In this document: positions 5,923-12,949 of the stretch, piece after piece
How positions within the stretch are numbered: the stretch's first letter is position 1
How the letters are laid out: each line of letters begins with the position of its first letter
Assembly: GCA_030593145.1 (NCBI GenBank)
Contig: JAUVHU010000020.1
Span: 1-34,511, forward strand
DNA length: 34,511 bases
Source of the DNA: Desulfobacteraceae bacterium
GTDB taxonomy: Bacteria > Desulfobacterota > Desulfobacteria > Desulfobacterales > ETH-SRB1
Direction: 5' to 3'
Translations under genes and position numbers: made by a program
The notes under the pieces: generated by a model
What the model was told of the DNA's origin: nothing
Seen by the model: only the letters and a program-made list of their open reading frames with translations
Database searches by the model: none

Positions 5923-7644
5923 ATGTGGGAACAGGCTTTTGTAGAGCAATTGGTTGCCGCGAAAAACGGCGGAAAACAAAAAGTGATCGACAGATATATG
6001 GTGATGACAGGGAAAACAGCCCAGAGTTTATATAGAATTGCCGCGAGAAACGGTTTTAACGCAGGCCGTAAACGGCGAGAGGATAAGGGCGCGTGCGAAC
6101 TGAATGACAGGCAGATTTCTTTTATCGCTGCCCAGATACAAGTCACGTCCCGTGAAATTAAAGGGCCTATCATGCCGGTGGAAAAAGCTCTGATAATCGC
6201 AGAGGATAACGGCATTATAGAGCCCGGAACTGTTTCCGTGTCCAGGATGCAGAAAATCCTGTCAGAGCGGCAAATGAGCGCCGCTGCCATCAAGACGCCC
6301 ACGCCGCATATTAAAATGCGCTCCCTGCATCCTAATCATGTACACGTGTACGATATGTCTGTCTGCATCCAGTATTATCTAAAAGGTAAGAACAAAGGCT
6401 TTGGGATAATGCGCGAGGACATGTTCTATAAAAACAAGTTTGCAAATTTTGCCAAAGTAAAAAAGAAATTGATCCGCTATATATTGGTAGATCATTTTTC
6501 ACACTGGATCTGGGTAAAATATTACTATGCAGGCGGCGAAACTATGGAAAACCTGTATGATTTTCTGCTGTCCGCCTGGTCAGGTGACAAACATGACAAA
6601 ATTCCCTTCCGTGGCGTTCCGTTTTACGCCCTGTTCGACAAAGGCGCCGCAAACATTTCCAAGGCAATAACAACGTTCTTAAACCGGTTAGACATAAAAA
6701 CGCCGGACTCTCTTCCTCATAATCCACGCCGCCAGGGCAGCGCTGAAGTTGCTCAAAATCTGGTGGAATGCTGGTTTGAATCAGGTCTCAAGATGCAGCC
6801 CGCGCATAGTGTTAATGATTTGAACGCTTGGGCAACTGACTGGTGTGCCTGGTTTAACGGCAGCCGCAAACACAGCCGTCACCATATGACCAGGACGGAA
6901 TGCTGGCTCAAAATAAAAAAAGAGCAACTCCGGGTTCTTCCAGAGAAGCAGATCTTGCATTATCTATTTGAAAAGCCGGGCGAAAACCGCCTTGTGCGCG
7001 GAGATTACACAATCAGCTTCTGTTACAAAAACCACGATGTGCGTGAATATAATGTAAAGCATATCGAGGGCATACAGCCGAACCGCTCAAGGGTGCAGGT
7101 GTTATTACGGCCTTATAACTGGCCGGAAATAGGAGTGGTGCACGATCAGGTTGAATACCTGCTTAAACCGATAGGATACGCAGAGGGCGGATTTCGGGCG
7201 GATGCAGCGATTATCGGGGAAGAATTCAAGTCCATGCCGGAAACCAAAACACAGAAGGCCATGAAAATATCAGACAACCTGGCATACGGGGAAGACCGGA
7301 AAAAAGACGCTGTGCCGTTTGAAGGTATGCAAATCTATGGCAACCAGGCCGACAAGGTAACCCTGGAATATATGCCAAAAACCGGCGTTGAAATAAGCAC
7401 AAGTCAAAGCGGTTTTGAAGACAGGGAGATCTCGGTCATGGAATTCCTGCAAAAGCTGCTTTCATCCGGCATCGGAATCACACCGGAACTAAACAAGGCG
7501 ATTAAAGACATATACGGCAAAACGATCCTGCTTGCCGAGTCAAAAAGATTGCTCGATATAGGAATCGGCACAGGAAAACTCGCACCCGCAAACCTTGGAG
7601 GCATAGACAGCGAAAATGCTACTCTTAAAACAGTTGCTTCTTGA
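5923..7644 (+). CDS. A: Mu-type DDE transposase (MuA-like)
   Basis: 573 residues. It would catalyse strand transfer of the phage ends for integration and replicative transposition. An N-terminal DNA-binding part (about 1-125) precedes an rve/RNase H-like core with the triad Asp144 (HVYDMSV), Asp239 (YALFDKGAA) and Glu275 (RRQGSAEVAQN). The 35 residues between the last two give the DD35E spacing. The C-terminal Mu-type beta-barrel domain (about 330-440) contains NRLVRGDYTISF and HIEGIQPNRSRVQV. It is about 90 residues shorter than Mu A (663), mostly at the N-terminus. GGAG lies upstream of ATG 5923. Its end overlaps the MuB-like gene by 29 nt, indicating coupling. Confidence 0.92.
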   Translation: MWEQAFVEQLVAAKNGGKQKVIDRYMVMTGKTAQSLYRIAARNGFNAGRKRREDKGACELNDRQISFIAAQIQVTSREIKGPIMPVEKALIIAEDNGIIEPGTVSVSRMQKILSERQMSAAAIKTPTPHIKMRSLHPNHVHVYDMSVCIQYYLKGKNKGFGIMREDMFYKNKFANFAKVKKKLIRYILVDHFSHWIWVKYYYAGGETMENLYDFLLSAWSGDKHDKIPFRGVPFYALFDKGAANISKAITTFLNRLDIKTPDSLPHNPRRQGSAEVAQNLVECWFESGLKMQPAHSVNDLNAWATDWCAWFNGSRKHSRHHMTRTECWLKIKKEQLRVLPEKQILHYLFEKPGENRLVRGDYTISFCYKNHDVREYNVKHIEGIQPNRSRVQVLLRPYNWPEIGVVHDQVEYLLKPIGYAEGGFRADAAIIGEEFKSMPETKTQKAMKISDNLAYGEDRKKDAVPFEGMQIYGNQADKVTLEYMPKTGVEISTSQSGFEDREISVMEFLQKLLSSGIGITPELNKAIKDIYGKTILLAESKRLLDIGIGTGKLAPANLGGIDSENATLKTVAS

Positions 7645-8818
7645 TTGCGGTGTCACTCAGCAGGAACTCGCGGATATGGCTGGATGTTGCAGGCCGCATA
7701 TAAGCCGCGCCCTTCAGGGTCGAGTTCCGGTCAAGGAGAAAAAATTCAAAACAAATATAGAGACCGCCATCACCGGCTCAAAGATATTAACCGCCTGGCT
7801 GCGAAAGCGCGGCTGCAAAGTGTCAGATATATGGACGGCGGCTGATGACGATTTTTCATTAAGCAGACCAAGGGGATTCGGGAAGAAAATGTCCGGCGCC
7901 GCAACAAAATACTGGAAACACCCGGCCATACAGCCCGGAGACCCACTTAAAACAGAAACACACAAGGAGGCTGAGATGATAACACCCAAAGCACTGCGTT
8001 ACTTCAAGCTGTTCAGGAGTCCGTTCATCAACGATATAACAGACGTTAAAGACATATTCCTGTCGGAAGATCATATTTTCCTGAAAGAAATGATGTTGGA
8101 CACGGCGCGGCATGCTGGATTTACAGCGGTTTTCGGAGAAGTAGGTTCCGGCAAGTCGATAATGCGGAAAGCGGTTGTGCAGGAGCTGGTGAATGACGGC
8201 ATTAAGGTGATCTATCCTATTATTATCGACAAAACACGCATAACACCGGCATCGCTGATTGACGCTATTATTATGGATGTATCGGATGAAAAACCAAAGC
8301 GGAGTCTGGAGCCCAAAACGAGACAGGCTTTAAAACTGCTAAGGAACCGCGCCATATCAGGCATGAAACAAGCATTGATCATTGAAGAGGCGCACTTATT
8401 GAATGTCAAAGCAATGAAGGCCTTAAAACAGATATACGAACTTGAAGACGGGTTTTCCAGGCTGATCGGCATTGTGCTTATAGGCCAGACCGAGCTGAAG
8501 TTCCTCCTGGATGAAACCCGTCATCCTGAAATGCGCGAGGTTACACGCAGAGTCACATGCGCGGAGATAGGCGGTCTCGGCAAAGATTTGCCCCGCTACC
8601 TCATACATAAATTCGTCAGGATAAACAAAAAACCGGAAGACATCTTCACTGCTGATGCGTACTCCGCAATGGAGCGCAGGCTGTCAGACAAAGTCGGCAG
8701 GCGCAATGTAAGCAAAGCACACCCGCTTACAGTCAATAATTTTGCATCCAGGGCCATGAATCTTGCGGCGGAGATGGGTGAGGAAAGAGTTACCGAAGAT
8801 GTTGTTATGAGTGTGTAG
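7616..8818 (+). CDS. B: Transposition ATPase (MuB/TnsC-like AAA+)
   Basis: 400 residues. Residues about 8-40 form a helix-turn-helix (TQQELADMAGCCRPHISRAL) as in Mu B. The AAA+ domain follows with Walker A GEVGSGKS (174-181) and Walker B ALIIEEAH (253-260), then a sensor-like strand (IGIVLIGQTEL). MuB-type proteins form ATP filaments on target DNA, choose the target site, stimulate MuA and give target immunity. The start overlaps the transposase gene by 29 nt, so its translation is probably coupled. At 400 residues it is longer than Mu B (312); the extra length is an insert of about 60 residues between the HTH and the ATPase. Confidence 0.9.
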   Translation: MLLLKQLLLDCGVTQQELADMAGCCRPHISRALQGRVPVKEKKFKTNIETAITGSKILTAWLRKRGCKVSDIWTAADDDFSLSRPRGFGKKMSGAATKYWKHPAIQPGDPLKTETHKEAEMITPKALRYFKLFRSPFINDITDVKDIFLSEDHIFLKEMMLDTARHAGFTAVFGEVGSGKSIMRKAVVQELVNDGIKVIYPIIIDKTRITPASLIDAIIMDVSDEKPKRSLEPKTRQALKLLRNRAISGMKQALIIEEAHLLNVKAMKALKQIYELEDGFSRLIGIVLIGQTELKFLLDETRHPEMREVTRRVTCAEIGGLGKDLPRYLIHKFVRINKKPEDIFTADAYSAMERRLSDKVGRRNVSKAHPLTVNNFASRAMNLAAEMGEERVTEDVVMSV

Positions 8819-8966
8819 TCTGTTTTTCATCGCCGCCCGCGACCGTGGCGGTAATTACGGCGGCCTCCAGTGTCCACCGGGGATCGGCCTCGGTGGGCAC
8901 GATGGGGATAGAAAAGATAATCACGAAAACACGAAAGAGCGAAAGCACGAAAAAGGGGAAAATATA
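8819..8966 (+). repeat. Non-coding linker with GC hairpin and 8-bp repeats
   Basis: Between the MuB-like gene and the next ribosome binding site lies a GC-rich dyad (CCACCG at 8876 with CGGTGG at 8890) followed by four tandem 8-mers at 8922-8953: CACGAAAA, CACGAAAG, AGCGAAAG, CACGAAAA. AAAAGGGG at 8951 then serves the small gene at 8967. The hairpin may stabilise or partly terminate the message. Confidence 0.6.
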
Positions 8967-9140
8967 ATGACTAACGTTGAGACGATCAGGGAGCTGGTAC
9001 GGGATCTTGAACGTGGGTGTGATGCTATGGATGGCGGGCTGAATCTGGAAGAGGCGCGAAAAATGATGGTTGTTTCGGAATGCATTACGGCCAATATCCA
9101 GGCGTATTTGTTTAAATTTTTGGCGGGCGGAGGGCAATAG
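8967..9140 (+). CDS. 57-residue phage protein, unknown
   Basis: ATG 8967 has AAAAGGGGAA upstream. A longer in-frame extension from 8811 would run through the hairpin and 8-bp repeats in unlikely codons and was not chosen. The protein is helical and acidic (ETIRELVRDLERGCDAMDGG, then EEARKMMVVSECITANIQAY), with no membrane segment or metal motif. It belongs to the early operon after the transposition genes. No family recognised. Confidence 0.5.
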   Translation: MTNVETIRELVRDLERGCDAMDGGLNLEEARKMMVVSECITANIQAYLFKFLAGGGQ

Positions 9141-9144
9141 GGAC

Positions 9145-9165
9145 AGAGGTCAGAGGTCAGAGATC
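9145..9165 (+). repeat. Heptamer array (3 units)
   Basis: Three tandem 7-mers AGAGGTC, AGAGGTC, AGAGATC fill most of the 39-bp gap between two genes, immediately before the GGAAGGA ribosome binding site of the gene at 9180. Same style as arrays at six other places in this prophage. Confidence 0.75.
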
Positions 9166-9179
9166 GGGAAGGAATAAAT

Positions 9180-9413
9180 ATGAAACATAAAATTGTTCCA
9201 AATCTGGAATGGATTCCGTGGTTTCGATATGCACTTTTACTGCGGATTGATGGGAAACAAATTATCAATCTCGGCAGGTTTCGGCTGAAAACGAGCGCGG
9301 ATCGTGAGACTGATCGTCTCAAAACACTTATAGGTTACGAGCCGCTGGTTGTTGACACTAAAGAATGTAAGATTAAGGAATTTCATGAGGCATATGGGAG
9401 GAAGGCACTATGA
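9180..9413 (+). CDS. 77-residue phage protein, unknown
   Basis: ATG 9180 follows GGAAGGA. The protein reads as a small alpha/beta domain: two strands (WFRYALLLRIDGKQIINL) then a basic helix (TSADRETDRLKTLIGY). Its stop overlaps the next ATG by 4 nt (9410), typical of coupled phage genes. No family recognised; lies among early-operon accessory genes between the transposition ATPase and gemA. Confidence 0.55.
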   Translation: MKHKIVPNLEWIPWFRYALLLRIDGKQIINLGRFRLKTSADRETDRLKTLIGYEPLVVDTKECKIKEFHEAYGRKAL

Positions 9414-10126
9414 AACTTGAAGATCTTGGGATTGATTCAAAGACCGGACATCACAACAGGACGCTGACACATATGGAGAACAGTTTTTTAGGGCTGCTCT
9501 GGGTTGACCATGTGGGCGCAGAAAACAAGATCGGGGCTAATGAGTTGGCCGTAAGGTTTGATTTTGCCATACAAAACATAGTTCCCTGGCGGGATTGGAC
9601 TGTCAAGAGCAAAATTAAATGGTACTTAAAATATAACCCAAGAAAGCTTGGTCTGCTGAAACGCACGGTGCGTCACTTGCACAATCACCTGGTCATGATG
9701 CATGACAATATTTCAATTCTTTCAAAGGCAGGTATCGGCGGCGGGTACTGGATAGCGGAAAGTAAAGAGGAAGCCGCTGATTTTTACGAGTCATTCAGAA
9801 AACGCGGCATGACCGCCCTGTTCAAAGCGTCTCGCGGCAAAAAGGCCGCTCTTGTTGGTATAATGCAGCAGGTCACTTTTGAGTTTGAGAATCTGGCTGT
9901 CGATATCGGGATACTTGACTCGACGGATATGTCAGGCGATCCGGCGGCAATAGCAGTTGTGGATTCGTTTCTTGGACGCATGCTGGAAGATCCGGAAAGG
10001 TTTTCATCCGGCCTGAAAAAGCTCAGCAAGAAGTACGGGAGTGTGCTTTTGGATAAGACGGAAGTAGCGGCAATGAAGGAAAAGGCGGGTGAGTTGTCCA
10101 GGCTGGTTGCGTCGCTTGGAGTGTGA
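9410..10126 (+). CDS. Conserved early phage protein with winged-helix-like N-half
   Basis: 238 residues. The N-terminal part (LGLLWVDHVGAENKIGANEL then WTVKSKIKWYLKYNP and LLKRTVRHLHNHLVMMHDN) has the spacing of a winged-helix domain ending in GIGGGYWIAESKEEA. The C-terminal half is helical. The mix resembles small DNA-binding or replication-accessory proteins seen in Mu-like phages of sulfate reducers, but no assigned function is known to me. GGAGG lies upstream of the ATG, and it overlaps the previous gene. Confidence 0.55.
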   Translation: MKLEDLGIDSKTGHHNRTLTHMENSFLGLLWVDHVGAENKIGANELAVRFDFAIQNIVPWRDWTVKSKIKWYLKYNPRKLGLLKRTVRHLHNHLVMMHDNISILSKAGIGGGYWIAESKEEAADFYESFRKRGMTALFKASRGKKAALVGIMQQVTFEFENLAVDIGILDSTDMSGDPAAIAVVDSFLGRMLEDPERFSSGLKKLSKKYGSVLLDKTEVAAMKEKAGELSRLVASLGV

Positions 10127-10146
10127 AAAGTCAGAGATCAGAGATA
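10126..10146 (+). repeat. Heptamer array (3 units)
   Basis: AAAAGTC, AGAGATC, AGAGATA form a 7-bp-period array directly in front of ATG 10149, leaving no strong ribosome binding site other than its purine-rich units. Confidence 0.65.
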
Positions 10147-10148
10147 AT

Positions 10149-10433
10149 ATGCCTTGTTATAAACAATACAACTCAGAGCGTAAACACACTGGCTTTATTT
10201 GCGGGCGACTCGGAGAACATTGCCGCGAATGTGGCGATGTGGCTGACTATCTTTGTGATTTTCCTGTTGGTAACGGCAAGACCTGCGATAGGCCGCTATG
10301 TGGACATCATGCTACAGAAATTGGCCCAGGACTGCATTACTGCCCAACCCATCACGCAGAATGGTCAAAATTCAGGAATGACGGCGGTGTTAAGCTGGAG
10401 TTGCAAAATGTTCTACCCTACAAGGTTGGATAA
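10149..10433 (+). CDS. Cys/His-rich zinc-binding protein
   Basis: 94 residues from ATG 10149; an upstream in-frame ATG at 10089 would run inside the previous gene and through the heptamer array. Eight cysteines and several histidines are arranged as CRECG (25-29), CDFP (36), CDRPLCGHH (46-54) and CPTHH (65-69). This implies two bound zinc ions in a treble-clef or B-box-like fold. Proteins of this pattern occur in other Mu-like prophages, without a known role; nucleic-acid or protein binding is likely. The stop is directly followed by gemA. A competing ORF in another frame (10123-10446) is less convincing. Confidence 0.6.
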   Translation: MPCYKQYNSERKHTGFICGRLGEHCRECGDVADYLCDFPVGNGKTCDRPLCGHHATEIGPGLHYCPTHHAEWSKFRNDGGVKLELQNVLPYKVG

Positions 10434-10961
10434 ATGGAAAAACTGATTACAAACGAGCAGATCAGGTGCATTAAGACCGTGCAGCGCAGGCATCAGAGTG
10501 ATGATGAATATTATGAGATGCTGGAAAAGCGGTTCAAGGTAACGAGCTGTACGCAACTGACCTGCGCCCAGGGCACCGTGCTTATAAAACTGTACAGGTC
10601 GTGGGGATGGACAAACTTCCCGTCAAAGAAAAAAGATGAACGTCGAACATGGAACGGCCAACGTCCAGCATCGAATAAAAAAAAGAAACTGCCCGGCAAT
10701 GTAACAAGGATGGCGTCTCCTGCTCAGAAAAAGAAGATCGGAGTCCTTGCGAGCATGATTGAATGGCGTGTCAAAGATGGTTTGACTCGCTGGGTTGCAA
10801 AAAAGTTTTCGATTGATCGTATAAAGACCGCCCAGCAGGCATGGCAAGTAATAGAGGGACTCAAGAAAATGTTTGAGCGGCAGATGGAAAAACAACACGG
10901 CCCTGGATGGCGGGATCTGGATTATACGGACGTCGGTATCAGGCGATATATTGAGGGATAA
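10434..10961 (+). CDS. gemA: GemA / Mu gp16-like regulatory protein
   Basis: 175 residues. The family (DUF1018) pattern is clear: an N-terminal helix pair (NEQIRCIKTVQRRHQSDDEY, YEMLEKRFKVTSCTQLT), then RMASPAQKKKIGVLASMIEW and the C-terminal part with LTRWVAKKFSIDRIKTAQQ. In Mu this product modulates host gene expression and DNA topology. Between the two halves, residues 69-82 are encoded by six 7-bp repeats (10638-10679), which add a basic, low-complexity linker. The gene begins at the stop of the zinc protein and is followed by the ASCH gene. Confidence 0.85.
   Translation: MEKLITNEQIRCIKTVQRRHQSDDEYYEMLEKRFKVTSCTQLTCAQGTVLIKLYRSWGWTNFPSKKKDERRTWNGQRPASNKKKKLPGNVTRMASPAQKKKIGVLASMIEWRVKDGLTRWVAKKFSIDRIKTAQQAWQVIEGLKKMFERQMEKQHGPGWRDLDYTDVGIRRYIEG
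10638..10679 (+). repeat. Heptamer array inside gemA (6 units, in frame)
   Basis: GAACGTC, GAACATG, GAACGGC, CAACGTC, CAGCATC, GAATAAA: six 7-mers, 42 bp, so the reading frame is kept. They encode the linker ERRTWNGQRPASNK. The unit differs from the AGAGxTC unit of the intergenic arrays but has the same period. Confidence 0.7.
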
Positions 10962-10983
10962 AAATTAGGCTGAAGGTGGACAA

Positions 10984-11379
10984 ATGCCAGCTATAAATTT
11001 TAAAAAACAATTTGCGGAAAAAGTTAAATCTGGGACAAAACATCAAACAATTAGAGCATTGCGTAAAGATGGCCGTAATCCGCGGCCAGGACAAACATTA
11101 TATTTATATACTGGCATGAGAACCAAATATTGCCGTAAACTTGGCGAGGCAATTTGCAAGAGTGTTGAGCAGATAACTATTGAAGAAAATAGTTCTATTG
11201 TCGTCGGAGTTGATTTTTTAGATGCTCCCCAGGAAATTGAGCTGGCAAAAGATGACGGATTTGATTTGCTTGCTGATTTTCTGGACTTTTTTCGTAAAAC
11301 ACACGGATTGCCTTTTTACGGGTTGCTGATTAAATTCAGCCCAACAACCCTGAACCTTGAACCGGAGCGAAGCGACTAA
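10984..11379 (+). CDS. ASCH-domain RNA-binding-fold protein
   Basis: 131 residues. The start INFKKQFAEKVKSGTKHQTI followed by RALRKDGRNPRPGQTLYLYT is typical of ASCH domains (PUA-like beta-barrel), here in a small phage version. Such proteins bind RNA or modified nucleosides; some members are nucleases or cytidine-analogue hydrolases. The activity here is not predictable. The last residues (TTLNLEPERSD) are encoded by three 7-bp repeats and look like an added tail. The stop overlaps the TraR-like gene by 1 nt. Confidence 0.75.
   Translation: MPAINFKKQFAEKVKSGTKHQTIRALRKDGRNPRPGQTLYLYTGMRTKYCRKLGEAICKSVEQITIEENSSIVVGVDFLDAPQEIELAKDDGFDLLADFLDFFRKTHGLPFYGLLIKFSPTTLNLEPERSD
11346..11366 (+). 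repeat. Heptamer array at the 3' end of the ASCH gene
   Basis: AACCCTG, AACCTTG, AACCGGA: three 7-mers that supply codons for the C-terminal tail of the ASCH protein and end 13 bp before its stop. Confidence 0.6.
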
Positions 11380-11585
11380 TGGACGTAGCGGATTGCGCAC
11401 AGCGGAGTGAAGGATGGCTGTTGAAGGCAGGTATTGACAGCTATAGGATTAACAATACCGACATAAACGAAACAATAGAATGCATTGATTGCGAGGAAAT
11501 TATTCCGGCGGCGCGCAGAAAGGCAGCGCCGGGATGCGAGCGGTGCATTGATTGTCAGGAGGTCTATGAAAAAGGTCAAAGGTAA
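11379..11585 (+). CDS. TraR/DksA-type zinc finger protein
   Basis: 68 residues. Four cysteines, C35-x2-C38-x17-C56-x2-C59, match the C4 zinc finger of DksA/TraR (CIDCEEIIPAARRKAAPG...CIDC). The start MDVADCAQRSEGWLLK matches short TraR-like phage proteins, in which the conserved Asp-Ala near the N-terminus enters the RNA polymerase secondary channel. It probably binds host RNA polymerase and shifts promoter choice during lytic growth without needing ppGpp, as TraR does. It overlaps both neighbours (1 nt and 20 nt). Confidence 0.85.
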   Translation: MDVADCAQRSEGWLLKAGIDSYRINNTDINETIECIDCEEIIPAARRKAAPGCERCIDCQEVYEKGQR

Positions 11586-11760
11586 AGAGTTGATGCGGCG
11601 TGTGAAGCGTCTTTGTGGCACCTCTGTTGATCTGGTTGATATTAATAATGAAAAAAGTTTGTCTGTATTAGATGCCTGTCTGCAGCATGAAACTCAGTAT
11701 AGCAAAAGAGTAACTATGATTCAGGCATTAAAGTCTCGTATCAAAAAGCTTGGAGGATAA
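11566..11760 (+). CDS. 64-residue basic phage protein
   Basis: ATG 11566 lies 5 nt after AGGAGG, inside the end of the TraR-like gene. The longer frame from 11485 has no binding site and was rejected. The protein is basic and helical (KELMRRVKRLCGTSVDLVDI, then SRIKKLGG), without a recognised domain. Position in the early operon suggests a small regulator or accessory factor. Confidence 0.55.
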   Translation: MKKVKGKELMRRVKRLCGTSVDLVDINNEKSLSVLDACLQHETQYSKRVTMIQALKSRIKKLGG

Positions 11761-11762
11761 CG

Positions 11763-12011
11763 ATGAATGATCAACAAAAAAAATGCTTTGAAATGGTATA
11801 TAATTTCATACACGACGAAAAGTTGCAGAGCCAGAACCTAATAGCTTTTATCGACATTTGTTTCAAAGAAAGAGACAGCGATATAAGCAATGTTTTACAT
11901 GAAGTCGTCAAGCCGTATTTGGCATTAAGGCGGGATGTTGGTGGACATACAATGCAGCTGATATATTTGCTTAATGAATCTATCACAAGAGAAACTATGA
12001 GTGGGGCATGA
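11763..12011 (+). CDS. 82-residue helical phage protein
   Basis: Starts 2 bp after the previous stop, with GGAGG upstream, and overlaps the next gene by 4 nt. The sequence is all-helical (KCFEMVYNFIHDEKLQSQNL, IAFIDICFKERDSDISN). No cysteine clusters or membrane segments. Not recognised; coupling on both sides shows it is a real member of the operon. Confidence 0.55.
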   Translation: MNDQQKKCFEMVYNFIHDEKLQSQNLIAFIDICFKERDSDISNVLHEVVKPYLALRRDVGGHTMQLIYLLNESITRETMSGA

Positions 12012-12535
12012 TGAAATTAATCTGTCCTTCTTGCGGGGCGGTGCATAGTGCGGATGCCTGGCAGAATGATCCGGTTGCGAGGCAGTGCTTGCTGCTGGCT
12101 TGTGAGATGCCTCATTCGGTTTCCAGCCGATGTTTTGCTTATCTGGCTTTATTCCGGCCTGCGGGTAGATCTCTGACCTGGAAAAAGGTTTTGCGGCTGC
12201 TTTCGGAGTTGAAAGAGCTAACGACGATGTCGCACATACAGTGGGATAAAAAGGTTGCAAGGCCGAACAGCGCAAATGCGTGGGGCATGGCGATGGAACG
12301 GGTGATTGAGTGCCCGCCGAGACGGTTGCCACTTAAAAGTCACGGGTATTTGCGGGCCGTTGCGTATGAGATCGCGGATGATATAGACCGGAAGAAAGAA
12401 GTAAAGAAGAATCAGGAAGAGAGGCCTCGGCATATCAGGGGTCAGAAAGAGCCGGAGCGGATTTCCCTGGAAGAAATGCAGGCGATCCGAAAGAAAAATC
12501 ATAACAAGAGACATCCCGGGAGTGCAAATGGATAG
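12008..12535 (+). CDS. Zinc-ribbon-start phage protein, unknown
   Basis: 175 residues. It begins MMKLICPSCGAVHSADAWQN; CPSC could be half of a zinc site, with Cys27 and Cys32 as possible partners. A helical middle follows (KKVLRLLSELKELTTMSHIQW), then a long, charged, probably disordered tail (RKKEVKKNQEERPRHIRG). Proteins with this start are found late in the early operon of Mu-like phages, without a proven role. It overlaps the HTH gene that follows by 8 nt. Confidence 0.55.
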   Translation: MMKLICPSCGAVHSADAWQNDPVARQCLLLACEMPHSVSSRCFAYLALFRPAGRSLTWKKVLRLLSELKELTTMSHIQWDKKVARPNSANAWGMAMERVIECPPRRLPLKSHGYLRAVAYEIADDIDRKKEVKKNQEERPRHIRGQKEPERISLEEMQAIRKKNHNKRHPGSANG

Positions 12536-12713
12536 CAAAATATTAAAAGATAAGGTTTTGTTGAGGCCGGATGAGGTTGCTCAGGTTTTGCGTGTGTCTA
12601 AAAGCAGTATATATCGCTTGATTAAAGACGATAAAATCAAGAGTGTTATGGTCGGCGGGGCAATGCGCATATTTTCGGATAGTGTGAAAATATTCCTCCA
12701 GATCGCCGATTAA
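12528..12713 (+). CDS. Small excisionase/MerR-type HTH protein
   Basis: 61 residues from ATG 12528, which has GGGAG 8 nt upstream; a GTG at 12522 is in frame but less likely. Residues about 12-50 form the HTH of the excisionase family (LRPDEVAQVLRVSKSSIYRL, IKDDKIKSVMVGG). It is the last gene before the early terminator and directly precedes the late-control region. A role as activator of the promoter at 12865, in place of Mu's Mor/C proteins (no homologue of which is seen), is an attractive inference. Confidence 0.7.
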   Translation: MDSKILKDKVLLRPDEVAQVLRVSKSSIYRLIKDDKIKSVMVGGAMRIFSDSVKIFLQIAD

Positions 12714-12754
12714 TCAATAAAAAAACTCGCCGGAAAAATAATCGAATAGCACAA

Positions 12755-12793
12755 AAAAAGTCCTTGCAGAGTAATCTGCAGGGGCTTTTTTTT
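12755..12793 (+). terminator. Strong rho-independent terminator of the early operon
   Basis: A stem formed by TCCTTGCAGA and TCTGCAGGGG with loop GTAA, preceded by a run of A and followed by eight T, then more T. It would work in both directions and ends the early transcript. Confidence 0.85.
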
Positions 12794-12820
12794 GTTTTTT
12801 TGCGTTATTTGAAAATAAAC

Positions 12821-12850
12821 TGTGTCAATCGTTGTCAGACGTTGTCAGAC
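12821..12850 (+). promoter_or_regulatory. Tandem 10-bp repeats upstream of late promoter
   Basis: GTTGTCAGAC occurs twice in tandem (12831-12840, 12841-12850), preceded by a weaker copy (TGTGTCAATC, 12821-12830). A 10-bp period places all units on one face of the helix. The array ends 14 bp before a -35 box, the usual place for an activator site. Confidence 0.55.
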
Positions 12851-12864
12851 GTGCCGTCGGCGGG

Positions 12865-12893
12865 TTGACTTCCCTCCTGCATAGTTCTTAAAT
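12865..12893 (+). promoter_or_regulatory. Candidate late/lysis promoter
   Basis: TTGACT (12865-12870), a 17-bp spacer and TTAAAT (12888-12893). A dyad ATTCG...CGAAT (about 12894-12916) lies over the likely start site. Transcription would run into the amidase, holin and structural genes. The weak -10 suggests that an activator is needed. Confidence 0.5.
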
Positions 12894-12949
12894 ATTCGCA
12901 TCGTACTTATACGAATAACTTTACTTTTTAAATCAGTGAAGGAATCAAA

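Noticed and set aside
9145-9165. Heptamer arrays considered as CRISPR or iteron origins.
   Set aside because: Units are too short, without spacers, differ between loci and lie at many junctions; they do not form one origin or array.
10123-10446. 107-codon ORF overlapping the zinc protein.
   Set aside because: Different frame from the Cys/His-rich ORF; lacks a binding site and overlaps gemA; taken as a shadow.
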